Source: an uncultured Cycloclasticus sp.
Lineage (GTDB): Bacteria; Pseudomonadota; Gammaproteobacteria; Methylococcales; Cycloclasticaceae
Length of the DNA: 64,000 nt
NCBI GenBank assembly: GCA_913057515.1
Contig: CAJXOJ010000011.1
Location: 1 to 64,000 of the forward strand
Direction: 5' to 3'
Positions 9,884 to 18,052 of the stretch are shown here, one piece after another. Below the pieces are notes generated by a model. The model made no database searches and was not told where the DNA came from. It worked only from the letters and a program-made list of their open reading frames with translations. How positions within the stretch are numbered: the first letter of the stretch is position 1; the number at the start of each line of letters is the position of its first letter. The translations under genes and the position numbers were made by a program.

Positions 9884-10156
9884 GCAGTTTTATCAGTCTT
9901 TTGAGAAAGAGTCTTTATGTTAAACTCAAAGTCTGGTCATTCAAGTTAAAAATAATGATATACCTCTTCGGGGTGACGATGTTGCAAAGCCTATTAAACC
10001 TTGAATTAAGGTGGTTTATTATGGTTGTTTAAGCGTCATGAAAGTTAGCTGAGCCGTATAAAAAACGGCCCGACTGTCTAGCCTTTTTTTATGCCTTAAA
10101 ATAGGGCAAGAAAAATTTGATATAGTAGTGAAATAATTAAATAAAACGGAGTGAGT

Positions 10157-11926
10157 ATGGCAGTTTATAAATCCCCAGTGCGAGATATGCAGTTTGTTCT
10201 GAATGAAGTGATTAGTATGGGGTCTTTAACCGAGCTGGAGAAATTTGAAGACGCAACTGACGATATCGTTTTAGGCGTGCTTGATGAGGCGGCGAAACAA
10301 ATTGATAACACGATTGGGGTGTTGAATGAGTCTGGGGACTCCGAAGGAACTTCATTAAGTAATGGCGAGGTGACCACACCTACCGGGTTTAAAGAGGCTT
10401 ATGCAGCCTATGCAGAAAGTGGCTGGATCGGTTTAGATAAAGATATTGAGTTTGATGGGCAAGGCTTACCGTATGTTTTAGCAACAGCGGTTACGGACAT
10501 GTTATCGGGTGCAAACGCCGCTTTTTCTTTGTACCCAGGGTTAAGTAATGGTGCTTATGAAGCATTAAAAGCGCATGGAACATCTGAGCAAAAAGAAACT
10601 TATATGAGCCACTTAAGCTTAGGTGATTGGAGTGGCACGATGTGCCTAACCGAGCCGGGGGCAGGTAGTGATTTAGGGCAAGTAAGAACTAAGGCTGTTC
10701 CGCAAGAGGATGGTAGTTATTTGGTTGAAGGTAATAAAATTTTTATTACCGCTGGTGAGCATGACCTAACAGATAACATTATTCATTTAGTTTTGGCTAG
10801 AACGCCAGGTGCCCCTGAGGGTATTCGTGGTATTAGTATGTTTGTTGTGCCGAAATTCTTAATCAATGAAGATGGCTCATTGGGCGAGCGTAATGCGGTG
10901 GAATGCGCGAATATTGAAGAAAAAATGGGTATTCATGGCTCATGTACTTGTGTGTTGAATTTCTCAGGTGCAAAAGGCTATCTTGTGGGTGAGCTCAACA
11001 AAGGTATTCAGAACATGTTTGTTATGATGAATGCTGCGCGTTTAATGGTAGGTTTGCAAGGGTTGGGCGTTGCTGAGCGTGCAACACAAAATGCCATCAC
11101 GTATGCGAAAGACCGTAAGCAGGGCCGACCACTAACCCGTAAAGCAGAGTCCTCTTTTGATAGCGATACAATTATTGTTCATCCCGATGTTCGGCGGATG
11201 TTGTTAACAATGAAAGCGTTGACAGAAGGCTGCCGAATGATGGCTTATGACACAGCAAAACACGTTGATTTATCCGAAAACCATCCAGATAACACTGTAA
11301 GAGACGCCTCTAAAGCCAGAGTAGATTTGATGACCCCAGTGTGTAAAGCCTTTATCACCGATGTTGGTGTGGAAGTGTCGGGCTTGGGTGTGCAAGTGTA
11401 TGGTGGCCATGGTTATATTGCCGAGCACGGTATGGAACAGAACATGCGCGATAGTAAGATTTTCTGTATCTATGAAGGGACTAATGGTATTCAAGCAATG
11501 GACTTAATAGGCCGCAAGCTGTCTATGAATGGCGGGCAGTTACCTACAGATTTTTTTGTAGAGGTGAAAAATGAATTGGCAGCGGCTGAATCAACGTTAG
11601 ATTTCATTACGCAGCCATTAACGGCAGCGCTTAAAACGCTGGAGGAAGTAACAAGTTGGGTGATTAAATCAAAAGAGAATAACCCTAATGATTCAGCAGC
11701 AGCGGCGGTAGATTACTTACAAATCTTTGGTTTAGTCACGCTGGGTTATTACTGGTTAAGAGCAGCTAAGGTGGCGAGTAAAAACGATGGGGTGTTTTAT
11801 CAAGGGAAGCGGGCTACCGCTAAATTCTTTGCAACAAAACTTCTACCGCGGGTACATGGTCTAGCTCCAGTAGTTATGGCGGGCAGTGATTGTGTGATGG
11901 AGCCGTCTGAGGAATTGATTGTCTAG
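10157..11926 (+). CDS. Acyl-CoA dehydrogenase, DmdC/FadE1-like
   Basis: The protein has 589 residues. It begins MAVYKSPVRDMQFVLNEV, typical of the extra N-terminal domain of long bacterial acyl-CoA dehydrogenases. The FAD-binding middle region contains MCLTEPGAGSDLG and ITAGEHD, and the catalytic region contains YEGTNGIQAMDLIGRK. A C-terminal extension follows, as in DmdC and in long-chain FadE1-type enzymes. A GTG six bases upstream is in frame, but GGAG is spaced 5 bases from the ATG at 10157, so that start is preferred. It is followed by its own terminator and then an acyl-CoA ligase. The substrate could be a fatty acyl-CoA or methylthiopropionyl-CoA. Confidence 0.88.
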   Translation: MAVYKSPVRDMQFVLNEVISMGSLTELEKFEDATDDIVLGVLDEAAKQIDNTIGVLNESGDSEGTSLSNGEVTTPTGFKEAYAAYAESGWIGLDKDIEFDGQGLPYVLATAVTDMLSGANAAFSLYPGLSNGAYEALKAHGTSEQKETYMSHLSLGDWSGTMCLTEPGAGSDLGQVRTKAVPQEDGSYLVEGNKIFITAGEHDLTDNIIHLVLARTPGAPEGIRGISMFVVPKFLINEDGSLGERNAVECANIEEKMGIHGSCTCVLNFSGAKGYLVGELNKGIQNMFVMMNAARLMVGLQGLGVAERATQNAITYAKDRKQGRPLTRKAESSFDSDTIIVHPDVRRMLLTMKALTEGCRMMAYDTAKHVDLSENHPDNTVRDASKARVDLMTPVCKAFITDVGVEVSGLGVQVYGGHGYIAEHGMEQNMRDSKIFCIYEGTNGIQAMDLIGRKLSMNGGQLPTDFFVEVKNELAAAESTLDFITQPLTAALKTLEEVTSWVIKSKENNPNDSAAAAVDYLQIFGLVTLGYYWLRAAKVASKNDGVFYQGKRATAKFFATKLLPRVHGLAPVVMAGSDCVMEPSEELIV

Positions 11927-11952
11927 TTTTTTTGCAGGTCCCTAAAGAAATT

Positions 11953-11985
11953 AAGCCCCTGTTATTGAGCAGGGGTTTGTTTTTG
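11953..11985 (+). terminator. Terminator after the acyl-CoA dehydrogenase
   Basis: The stem AAGCCCCTG/CAGGGGTTT has a seven-base loop and is followed by TTTGTTTTT. It lies 26 bases past the stop codon and suggests that the following ligase gene has its own promoter. Confidence 0.85.
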
Positions 11986-12041
11986 TACAATAGATTGAGT
12001 GTTAATATTTAAAAATAACAAAAAATAATAGGTCGTCCTTT

Positions 12042-13661
12042 ATGAATCTTTTTGATATGTCGCTGGATAAAAATCCAGCTAATTATGTCTCCCTTTCCCC
12101 GCTAACTTTTTTAAAAAGAGCGGCCGATGTCTACCCTAATAAAATAGCTTGCATCCACGGAGAGCAGAGCATTACATGGGCGGAGACTTACTTGCGCTGC
12201 TTAAAGTTAGCTTCTGCTTTATCTAAAAGGGGTATTAAAAAAGGCGATACGGTATCGGCAATGATGCCAAATATCCCAGCAATGTTTGAGCTACACTTTG
12301 CAGTGCCGATGCTAGGCGCCGTACTCCATACTATTAACACACGCTTGGATATTAAATCTGTTGCTTTTCAATTAGATCATGCGGAAAGTAAAGCGATATT
12401 TATTGATGGCGAGTTTGCCTCTGTTATGGCTACGGCAGTGAAAGAGGCTGAGGTTTCTCCATTTGTTGTTGACGTTGATGATTTGACGTTTAACTCAGGT
12501 AGCTTCATTGGTGAAATTGAGTATGAAGCGCTTATTCATGAAGGGGAGGGTGACTTCACATGGAGCTTGCCTGACGATGAGTGGCAATCCATTACTCTGA
12601 ACTACACATCAGGAACGACTGGAAACCCAAAAGGTGTGGTCTATCATCATCGAGGAGCCTATCTCAATGCTCTCAGTAATATCGTTACTTGGGATATGGG
12701 TAGTCACCCTGTTTACCTATGGACGCTCCCTATGTTTCATTGCAACGGCTGGTGCTTTCCATGGAGTGTGGCGGCCTCAGTAGGAACGAATGTCTGTTTG
12801 CGTAACGTTTTACCTAAAACAGTTTTTAAACTGATTAAATCAGAAAAAGTGAATCATTTTTGCGCGGCTCCAACGGTGTTAACGATGTTGATTAATACGC
12901 CGGAAAAACATAAACAAGGTATTGAGCATGATGTGAAAGTCATGACAGCCGGTGCGGCGCCACCTGCAGCGGTTATTCAGGCTATGGAGGAAATGGGTTT
13001 TGGTGTGACGCATGTTTATGGTTTAACGGAAACTTATGGGCCATGCACGGTTTGTGCTTGGCATGAAGAATGGGATGATTTGAAGGCTGATGAGCAAGCG
13101 GTTCTTAGAGCAAGGCAGGGGGTGCGGAGCACGATGCTGGAAGACTTGATGGTGGCAGACCCTGAAACACTTGAGCCTATGCCTAAAGATGGGGTCAGTA
13201 TGGGGGAGGTTTTTATGCGGGGTAATAATGTAATGAAAGGTTACCTGAAAAACCCATCGGCTTCAGAAGAAGCCTTTAAAGGTGGTTGGTTTCATTCGGG
13301 AGACTTGGCCGTTTGGCATGAAGATGGCTATATCGACATAAAAGACCGATCAAAAGATATTATTATTTCTGGTGGAGAAAATATCTCAACCCTAGAGGTT
13401 GAGTCGACTTTATACCGTCATCCAGCGGTGTTAGAAGCAGCAGTAGTTGCTAAGCGTGATGAAGTTTGGGGTGAGAAACCCTGTGCCTTTGTGACGCTAA
13501 AAGATGATGGAGCCGTTGTAGAGAAAGATATTATCGCATTTTGCCGTGAAAACTTGGCGCACTATAAAGTGCCGAAGCATGTCGTGTTTGGTGAGCTACC
13601 AAAAACATCAACGGGAAAAATTCAAAAGTTTGTGCTAAGGGAACGGGCAGACGAAATTTAG
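12042..13661 (+). CDS. Acyl-CoA synthetase, DmdB-like AMP-forming ligase
   Basis: The 539-residue protein has the N-terminal pattern NPANYVSLSPLTFLKRAADV, typical of the acyl-CoA synthetase group that includes methylmercaptopropionate-CoA ligase DmdB. The P-loop is LNYTSGTTGNPKGVVYHHRG, the A5 motif is HVYGLTETYG, and the C-terminal catalytic lysine lies in LPKTSTGKIQKFVLRE. It forms acyl-CoA from a carboxylic acid, ATP and CoA. Pairing with the upstream dehydrogenase would give activation followed by alpha,beta-dehydrogenation of the same acid, either a fatty acid or the DMSP demethylation product. No dmdA or dmdD is in this window, so the substrate is open. Confidence 0.88.
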   Translation: MNLFDMSLDKNPANYVSLSPLTFLKRAADVYPNKIACIHGEQSITWAETYLRCLKLASALSKRGIKKGDTVSAMMPNIPAMFELHFAVPMLGAVLHTINTRLDIKSVAFQLDHAESKAIFIDGEFASVMATAVKEAEVSPFVVDVDDLTFNSGSFIGEIEYEALIHEGEGDFTWSLPDDEWQSITLNYTSGTTGNPKGVVYHHRGAYLNALSNIVTWDMGSHPVYLWTLPMFHCNGWCFPWSVAASVGTNVCLRNVLPKTVFKLIKSEKVNHFCAAPTVLTMLINTPEKHKQGIEHDVKVMTAGAAPPAAVIQAMEEMGFGVTHVYGLTETYGPCTVCAWHEEWDDLKADEQAVLRARQGVRSTMLEDLMVADPETLEPMPKDGVSMGEVFMRGNNVMKGYLKNPSASEEAFKGGWFHSGDLAVWHEDGYIDIKDRSKDIIISGGENISTLEVESTLYRHPAVLEAAVVAKRDEVWGEKPCAFVTLKDDGAVVEKDIIAFCRENLAHYKVPKHVVFGELPKTSTGKIQKFVLRERADEI

Positions 13662-13742
13662 CTAATGATATCGTAAGGCCGAATAGATGAAGTCTGCCAT
13701 GATGGTTTTTTTTAAATGAAAAAATGCCTGTTGAAATAAACG

Positions 13743-13928
13743 ATGGCAGACATACTACCGTTTAAAAAGAAAAAGCTTTCAGAAAAACTCAAAGGGAATA
13801 CCTTGTGTCGCAATGGGCATCATGAATGGAGAATTGATACGGAAAAAGTATTTGACGTGAAGAAAGGTAAATTAGTAACGCTGTATTTTTGTGTACGTTG
13901 TGGAAAGAAGAAGCGAAAATTGACTTAA
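13743..13928 (+). CDS. Small conserved zinc-ribbon-like protein
   Basis: This 61-residue basic protein has Cys22, His26 and His27 in LCRNGHHEW and a CVRCG pair (Cys50, Cys53) near the end, a plausible single zinc site. The first 18 residues are lysine-rich. Similar short proteins occur in other gammaproteobacteria, to my recollection without an assigned function. The ribosome site is weak. No operon partner is clear: the ligase gene ends about 80 bases upstream, and the OmpA-type lipoprotein gene starts about 110 bases downstream with its own leader. Confidence 0.7.
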   Translation: MADILPFKKKKLSEKLKGNTLCRNGHHEWRIDTEKVFDVKKGKLVTLYFCVRCGKKKRKLT

Positions 13929-14036
13929 AGCAGCTTAAAGCAGATATAAATGAAGCTTATCTTGGTGGTTGTGCTCTACGTACTGTAAAATGAGACGGTA
14001 AAGAAAGTTTAAAGTAATTACATAAACGGAGTAAAT

Positions 14037-14807
14037 ATGAATATATTAAAGAGATTATCGGCTGTTTTAGTCGCTACAGTATTAGTAACGGGTTGTGCTT
14101 CAATCAAAACTGATGACTGGAAAAGTTGTGCTATGGCTGGTGCTGCCATGGGTGGTGCAGCAGGTGGTTTTGGTGATGACCATGACCATGAAGACTTCTT
14201 ACTGAGTGCTGTTGGTGGTGCTGTTATTGGTGGTACAGTTTGTGCGTTGATGGCGAAAGAAGAAGTAGTTGCTCCTGCCGCTCCTGTTGATTCAGATGGT
14301 GATGGCGTCGTTGACGGTGTGGATGCGTGTCCAGAAACACCACAAGGTGTAGCAGTAGATAGTAAAGGTTGTGCATTAGATTCTGATAATGATGGTGTTG
14401 CTGATTATAAAGATCAGTGTCCAGATTCTGCAGCAGGTGCTGTTGTTAATGAACTGGGATGTGCGAAACCATTTGTGCTTGAAGGAGTGAACTTTCACAC
14501 TAACTCAGCTGAGCTAACAGATGAAGCTAAATCTATTTTACTTCCAATAGCGACGGCACATAACGCTCATCATGCGGATGTTGATTTGTTGATTAGTGGC
14601 CATACAGATTCAATGGGTGCAGAAGCATATAACTTATCTTTATCACAAAAACGTGCTGAAGCGGTGATGGCATTTATGGTCTCAAATGGTAGTGATGCGA
14701 ATAAGCTGACAGCTGTTGGTCACGGTGAGAGTCAACCGGTTGCTGATAACGGAACTAAAGAGGGACGTGCTAAGAACCGTCGTGTTGAGTTAACGGTTAA
14801 AAAATAA
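14037..14807 (+). CDS. OmpA-family lipoprotein with TSP3-type calcium repeats (copy 1)
   Basis: The 256-residue precursor has a lipobox VTGC at Cys20. A glycine-zipper stretch with many GG pairs follows (about 37-75), then two thrombospondin type 3-like repeats with DSDGDGVVDGVDACP and DSDNDGVADYKDQCP (about 88-135). The C-terminal OmpA-like peptidoglycan-binding domain contains HTDSMGAEAYNLSLSQKRA and ends with NRRVELTVKK. It should be lipid-anchored in the outer membrane and contact peptidoglycan. Acidic DxDxDG loops suggest calcium binding. A His/Asp-rich insert, GDDHDHEDF, is absent from copy 2. It has a good GGAG site and its own terminator. Confidence 0.88.
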   Translation: MNILKRLSAVLVATVLVTGCASIKTDDWKSCAMAGAAMGGAAGGFGDDHDHEDFLLSAVGGAVIGGTVCALMAKEEVVAPAAPVDSDGDGVVDGVDACPETPQGVAVDSKGCALDSDNDGVADYKDQCPDSAAGAVVNELGCAKPFVLEGVNFHTNSAELTDEAKSILLPIATAHNAHHADVDLLISGHTDSMGAEAYNLSLSQKRAEAVMAFMVSNGSDANKLTAVGHGESQPVADNGTKEGRAKNRRVELTVKK

Positions 14808-14825
14808 CGGTACATTAGGATGTTA

Positions 14826-14854
14826 AAAAACGGGGCTCAGCCCCGTTTTTTTTT
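14826..14854 (+). terminator. Terminator after OmpA-type lipoprotein copy 1
   Basis: The hairpin AAACGGGGCTCAGCCCCGTTT is immediately followed by a T run, within 20 bases of the stop codon. It separates the two paralogous genes into distinct transcripts. (The stem is CGGGGC/GCCCCG with a short loop.). Confidence 0.92.
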
Positions 14855-15026
14855 GCCGTATGATAATGATGCTTAACCTAGTCATTGCTTCGGTTAATTG
14901 TATCGATAGGTTTGCCCTGAACTAATTCAATGACCGAAGGAGGCGACTTAACTTATTGATCTTTATTTTGTTTAGGTTAGAATCTGCTCCATAGGATGAA
15001 ATAATTGAGAAGCTAGGCGGAGAAAT

Positions 15027-15782
15027 ATGAGAATTTACAAGCAATTGACTTCAATATTAGCGGCAACACTTTTGATAACAGGCTGTGCAACGGTTGAAAC
15101 AGAAAGTTGGCAAAATTGTGCGATTGGCGGTGCATTATTAGGTGGTGCAGCAGGTGCGTTTGTTGAAGGCGCGACAGAGGTAGCTGTTGGCGCGGCAGTA
15201 GGTGGCACGATTGGTGGCTTAATATGTGGGGATGAACCTGTAGTAGTACCAGGTGCAGAACCCGATACAGATAATGATGGCGTCGTAGATAGTCGTGATG
15301 AGTGTCCAGATACACCGGTAGGTGCGATAGTTGATAGCAAAGGCTGTACTTCAGATGCTGATGGTGATGGTGTTGCGGATTATAAAGACCAGTGCCCTGG
15401 TTCTGCCCCTGGAGCAAAGGTTAACGAATTGGGTTGTGCTAAAGCCTTGGTGTTAGAGGGAGTTAACTTCTATACAGCATCAGCTGAACTTACAGAATCG
15501 GCGAAAACAATTTTGCTTCCGATTGCTGTGGCCCACTCTAAATATCATGGTGATGTGAGCTTACTCATTACGGGGCATACTGACTCCCAAGGGAAGGATG
15601 CATACAATCAAGATTTATCTGAAAGACGCGCGTCTTCAGTGCGTGCTTTTATGATAACGCATGGTAGTGATGCGAACAGGCTAACAACAGATGGTTATGG
15701 TGAAAGCAAGCCTATCGCAGATAATGGAACCAAAGAGGGACGTGCTAAGAACCGCCGTGTTGAAATTACTGTAAAAAAATAA
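15027..15782 (+). CDS. OmpA-family lipoprotein with TSP3-type calcium repeats (copy 2)
   Basis: This 251-residue paralogue of the preceding gene has the same plan: lipobox ITGC (Cys20), a glycine-zipper segment GGALLGGAAGAF, two TSP3-like repeats with DTDNDGVVDSRDECP and DADGDGVADYKDQCP, and an OmpA-like C-terminal domain ending NRRVEITVKK. The two proteins are nearly superimposable from the TSP3 repeats onward and diverge most in the glycine-zipper region, which indicates tandem duplication. The GGCGGAG leader resembles that of copy 1. Role is as for copy 1: outer-membrane lipoprotein tethering peptidoglycan. Confidence 0.88.
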   Translation: MRIYKQLTSILAATLLITGCATVETESWQNCAIGGALLGGAAGAFVEGATEVAVGAAVGGTIGGLICGDEPVVVPGAEPDTDNDGVVDSRDECPDTPVGAIVDSKGCTSDADGDGVADYKDQCPGSAPGAKVNELGCAKALVLEGVNFYTASAELTESAKTILLPIAVAHSKYHGDVSLLITGHTDSQGKDAYNQDLSERRASSVRAFMITHGSDANRLTTDGYGESKPIADNGTKEGRAKNRRVEITVKK

Positions 15783-15799
15783 TGTAAACGCTTTGAGAG

Positions 15800-15825
15800 G
15801 CAGGGCTTTTGCCCTGCTTTTTTTT
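15800..15825 (+). terminator. Terminator after OmpA-type lipoprotein copy 2
   Basis: The stem GCAGGGC/GCCCTGC with a TTTT loop is followed by eight T residues, 17 bases past the stop codon. Confidence 0.92.
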
Positions 15826-16157
15826 GCCAAAACGAACCCCTGAAACCTATAGATACTAAAAGCAAACTGAGTATTAAGCTTGATTGGGGTTTGGTCGGCA
15901 CTCAGTTGACTAAGCGGCTTTTGTTATTAAAAATCGGTTAACTGTGCTGCCTGTTTAGTGAGGCTTATTATTAATTTGAGGGCCTTTGATTTAGATGGCT
16001 TTATGACCTAATTTATAAGGGCTTTTTTGCTTAGATCATTAGTTTTAAAATGGTTTTTAGTTGCTTATTAAGCTGATTATCGTGCTGCTTATGGGTTTTC
16101 TTAGTTGGCTCTGTAGCACGTTTTCATGGTCTTTTCATGATAACTTTTTGCGAGGAG
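15826..16157. other. Non-coding gap between two converging transcripts
   Basis: About 330 bases hold no supported gene. Neither strand shows a reading frame with a credible start, and no clear terminator was found for the leftward lipoprotein gene that ends at 16158. The gap is rich in T and has no repeats that I could recognise. Confidence 0.5.
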
Positions 16158-17129
16158 CTATTTGTTTTTCAAGCGCCACTTTTGAGCAAGGCCGCTAGAG
16201 GCTTCGCTGACGATATATTGGCCATCAGGTGTGAAAGCTAGGGCAATAATCGCGGCAGCCTCATTACCCCATATGACGTCTTTTTTCGGCATCCACGTGT
16301 TAATTAAGTCACCAGTTTTAATGTCCCATAAATCGATGCGTTGATTAGGTCGCCCAGTTAGTAGAGTTTTAGAGTCAGGAGAAAAGCGGCTTGCTGAGAC
16401 CGTCATATATCTCATTGGTAATTGACTTAGCATCAGCCCTGTTGCTGTGTCCCATAATCGGGTTTTACCTAAGGAGGCGTTGCTCATCGCGTAACGGCCA
16501 TCATCGGAAAGGGCAACATTAAATATTTTGAAATTCTGACGCCATTGTTGAGCAAGTTCCCCGGTTTTAAGGTTCCAGAGTTTTGCATATTGATCGTTAC
16601 TCCCCGTGATGGCATATTGGCCATTATTAGAGAGAGCGACCGTATTGATAAAACCATTGTGCGGAAAAGTGAAAACTATTTTTCCATAATAGAGGTCAAA
16701 ATAATAAGCTTTGTTGGATTCCATACCAATAATCGCATATTGGCCATTAGCAGAAATAGCAAGGTCAGTAATGCTTGGGAAGTCCCAATAGCCGATGATT
16801 TTGCCGCTTTGTACTTCCCATAAGGCAAGCGAATTACTTTCAGCAGTAATGGCAAGCTTGTTATTAGCAGCAATTGCCGAGGCGATAATACCGTGGTTAC
16901 TATCGGTATGCTGCCACTGGTGCAGTACTTCATTGTTAGCAACGTTGATTAATTGTGCGGAACCCTTGGTAATTGAAACAAGAGCGAGTGAACCGTCTTT
17001 AGACAAGCTTGCGTGTAGCAGACCTGCCTCGTCGTGCGACCAGCTTTGCTCTGGGTTGCTGTCATACTGGCAAGCACTGACTAAAATAAAGTAGCAGATA
17101 AGGTAGGCTGTTTTTAGAAAAGTACTCAT
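16158..17129 (-). CDS. WD40-repeat lipoprotein
   Basis: From the ATG at 17129 the precursor has 323 residues. A signal peptide ends in lipobox LVSAC (Cys20), then about seven WD40-like blades follow with recurring S-x-D/N-G-x-Y/L-A-x-x-G and LW-x-x-x-T/S-G-x pairs, for example LSNNGQYAITG and AKLWNLKTG. The result is a membrane-anchored beta-propeller in the periplasm, probably a protein-interaction scaffold. An in-frame TTG at 17147 lengthens the protein by six residues and lies one base from the upstream stop, but it is less likely. This is the last gene of the five-gene leftward operon. No function is known to me. Confidence 0.8.
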   Translation of the reverse strand: MSTFLKTAYLICYFILVSACQYDSNPEQSWSHDEAGLLHASLSKDGSLALVSITKGSAQLINVANNEVLHQWQHTDSNHGIIASAIAANNKLAITAESNSLALWEVQSGKIIGYWDFPSITDLAISANGQYAIIGMESNKAYYFDLYYGKIVFTFPHNGFINTVALSNNGQYAITGSNDQYAKLWNLKTGELAQQWRQNFKIFNVALSDDGRYAMSNASLGKTRLWDTATGLMLSQLPMRYMTVSASRFSPDSKTLLTGRPNQRIDLWDIKTGDLINTWMPKKDVIWGNEAAAIIALAFTPDGQYIVSEASSGLAQKWRLKNK

Positions 17130-17148
17130 TTTATTAACAGTAGCCAAG

Positions 17149-18048
17149 TTATTTGAAAATACGTTTTAATTTCAATTTTAACTGCTTAAATAGGTTTACC
17201 TGCTTTTTGAAGGGGCTCTCGGATAAAGGTTCTATTTCATTACCCTGTAAAAAAGCAGAGAGTAGTTTATTGAATGCCTTAGGGTGTTCTAATTGAGGAC
17301 TGTGACCAATATGCCGAAAAATGTGAAGCCTACAGTCCTTTATTTGTTGTTGCATGGTTTTTAATGCTTGTAATGGAACGACGCTGTCCAGCTCACCATA
17401 GATGATAAAAACGGGGAAATTAAAGTTTTTTAATAATTGAGTACCGTTCCAATGTTTCAGTGTTGCTAAAAAGCCGTCGAATGCTTTAATGTCCATTTTA
17501 AGGGCATCCTCAACAGCAATGTCTAGGTAGTGTGGGTAGTGGCTTAACCCCGGCATTGATTTTTTAATGGCTGCGGATAAAACTTTCCTTTTTAAGCCGA
17601 TAGTGGCTAAAAACTGAAAGGTATTTTTGGCTGAAAAAAAGCCACCAGATGTTGATGCGTTTTTTAACGATGGCATGCCTCCCGCAGGGGCTGGCGCTAC
17701 TAAGGTGAGAGAGATAACTCGATCAGGCGAAGTCCCAGCTAACTGTTGGGCCACTGCACCGCCTAGCGAATGGCCTACGAGGTGAAATTTATCTAACTTC
17801 AATTGGTTTGCAAAGGCTAAAACATCTTGGCTAAGCGTCTGTATATCATACCCAGCATCAGTCACATCACTATCGCCACAACCTCTAAAGTCTGGTGCGT
17901 ACCCAGAATACCCTTCAGGTAAATTTTGTAAAAAAGGCTGCCAGTAATGCCAGCTGCCAAAATTGCCATGCAGCAGGATAATCGGCACATCACCGTTTAA
18001 TTGTTGTTCGTAATGTAAGCTCAGTTGTTCTAGTTGTATAAAAGGCAT
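17149..18048 (-). CDS. Alpha/beta-fold hydrolase
   Basis: The 299-residue protein has the oxyanion-hole motif HGNFGS near residue 28, the nucleophile elbow GHSLGG (about residues 92-97) with Ser as nucleophile, an acid in YGELDSVVP, and the late catalytic histidine in HIGHSPQLEHP. A lysine-rich tail follows. The best match is the general alpha/beta hydrolase family of esterases and C-C hydrolases, and the substrate is not readable. It starts four bases after cysG ends, in an operon with tag and a HAD phosphatase, with the WD40 lipoprotein downstream. Confidence 0.85.
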   Translation of the reverse strand: MPFIQLEQLSLHYEQQLNGDVPIILLHGNFGSWHYWQPFLQNLPEGYSGYAPDFRGCGDSDVTDAGYDIQTLSQDVLAFANQLKLDKFHLVGHSLGGAVAQQLAGTSPDRVISLTLVAPAPAGGMPSLKNASTSGGFFSAKNTFQFLATIGLKRKVLSAAIKKSMPGLSHYPHYLDIAVEDALKMDIKAFDGFLATLKHWNGTQLLKNFNFPVFIIYGELDSVVPLQALKTMQQQIKDCRLHIFRHIGHSPQLEHPKAFNKLLSAFLQGNEIEPLSESPFKKQVNLFKQLKLKLKRIFK

Positions 18049-18052
18049 AAGG

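Noticed and set aside
10053-10069. Small inverted repeat GCCGT/ACGGC upstream of the acyl-CoA dehydrogenase
   Set aside because: Only five base pairs, no T-run and no promoter alignment, so it cannot be told from chance.
15013-15417. 134-residue His/Leu-rich minus-strand frame opposite the second OmpA-type lipoprotein
   Set aside because: It is antisense to a clear coding region, and its odd composition mirrors the repeated Asp/Gly codons on the plus strand.
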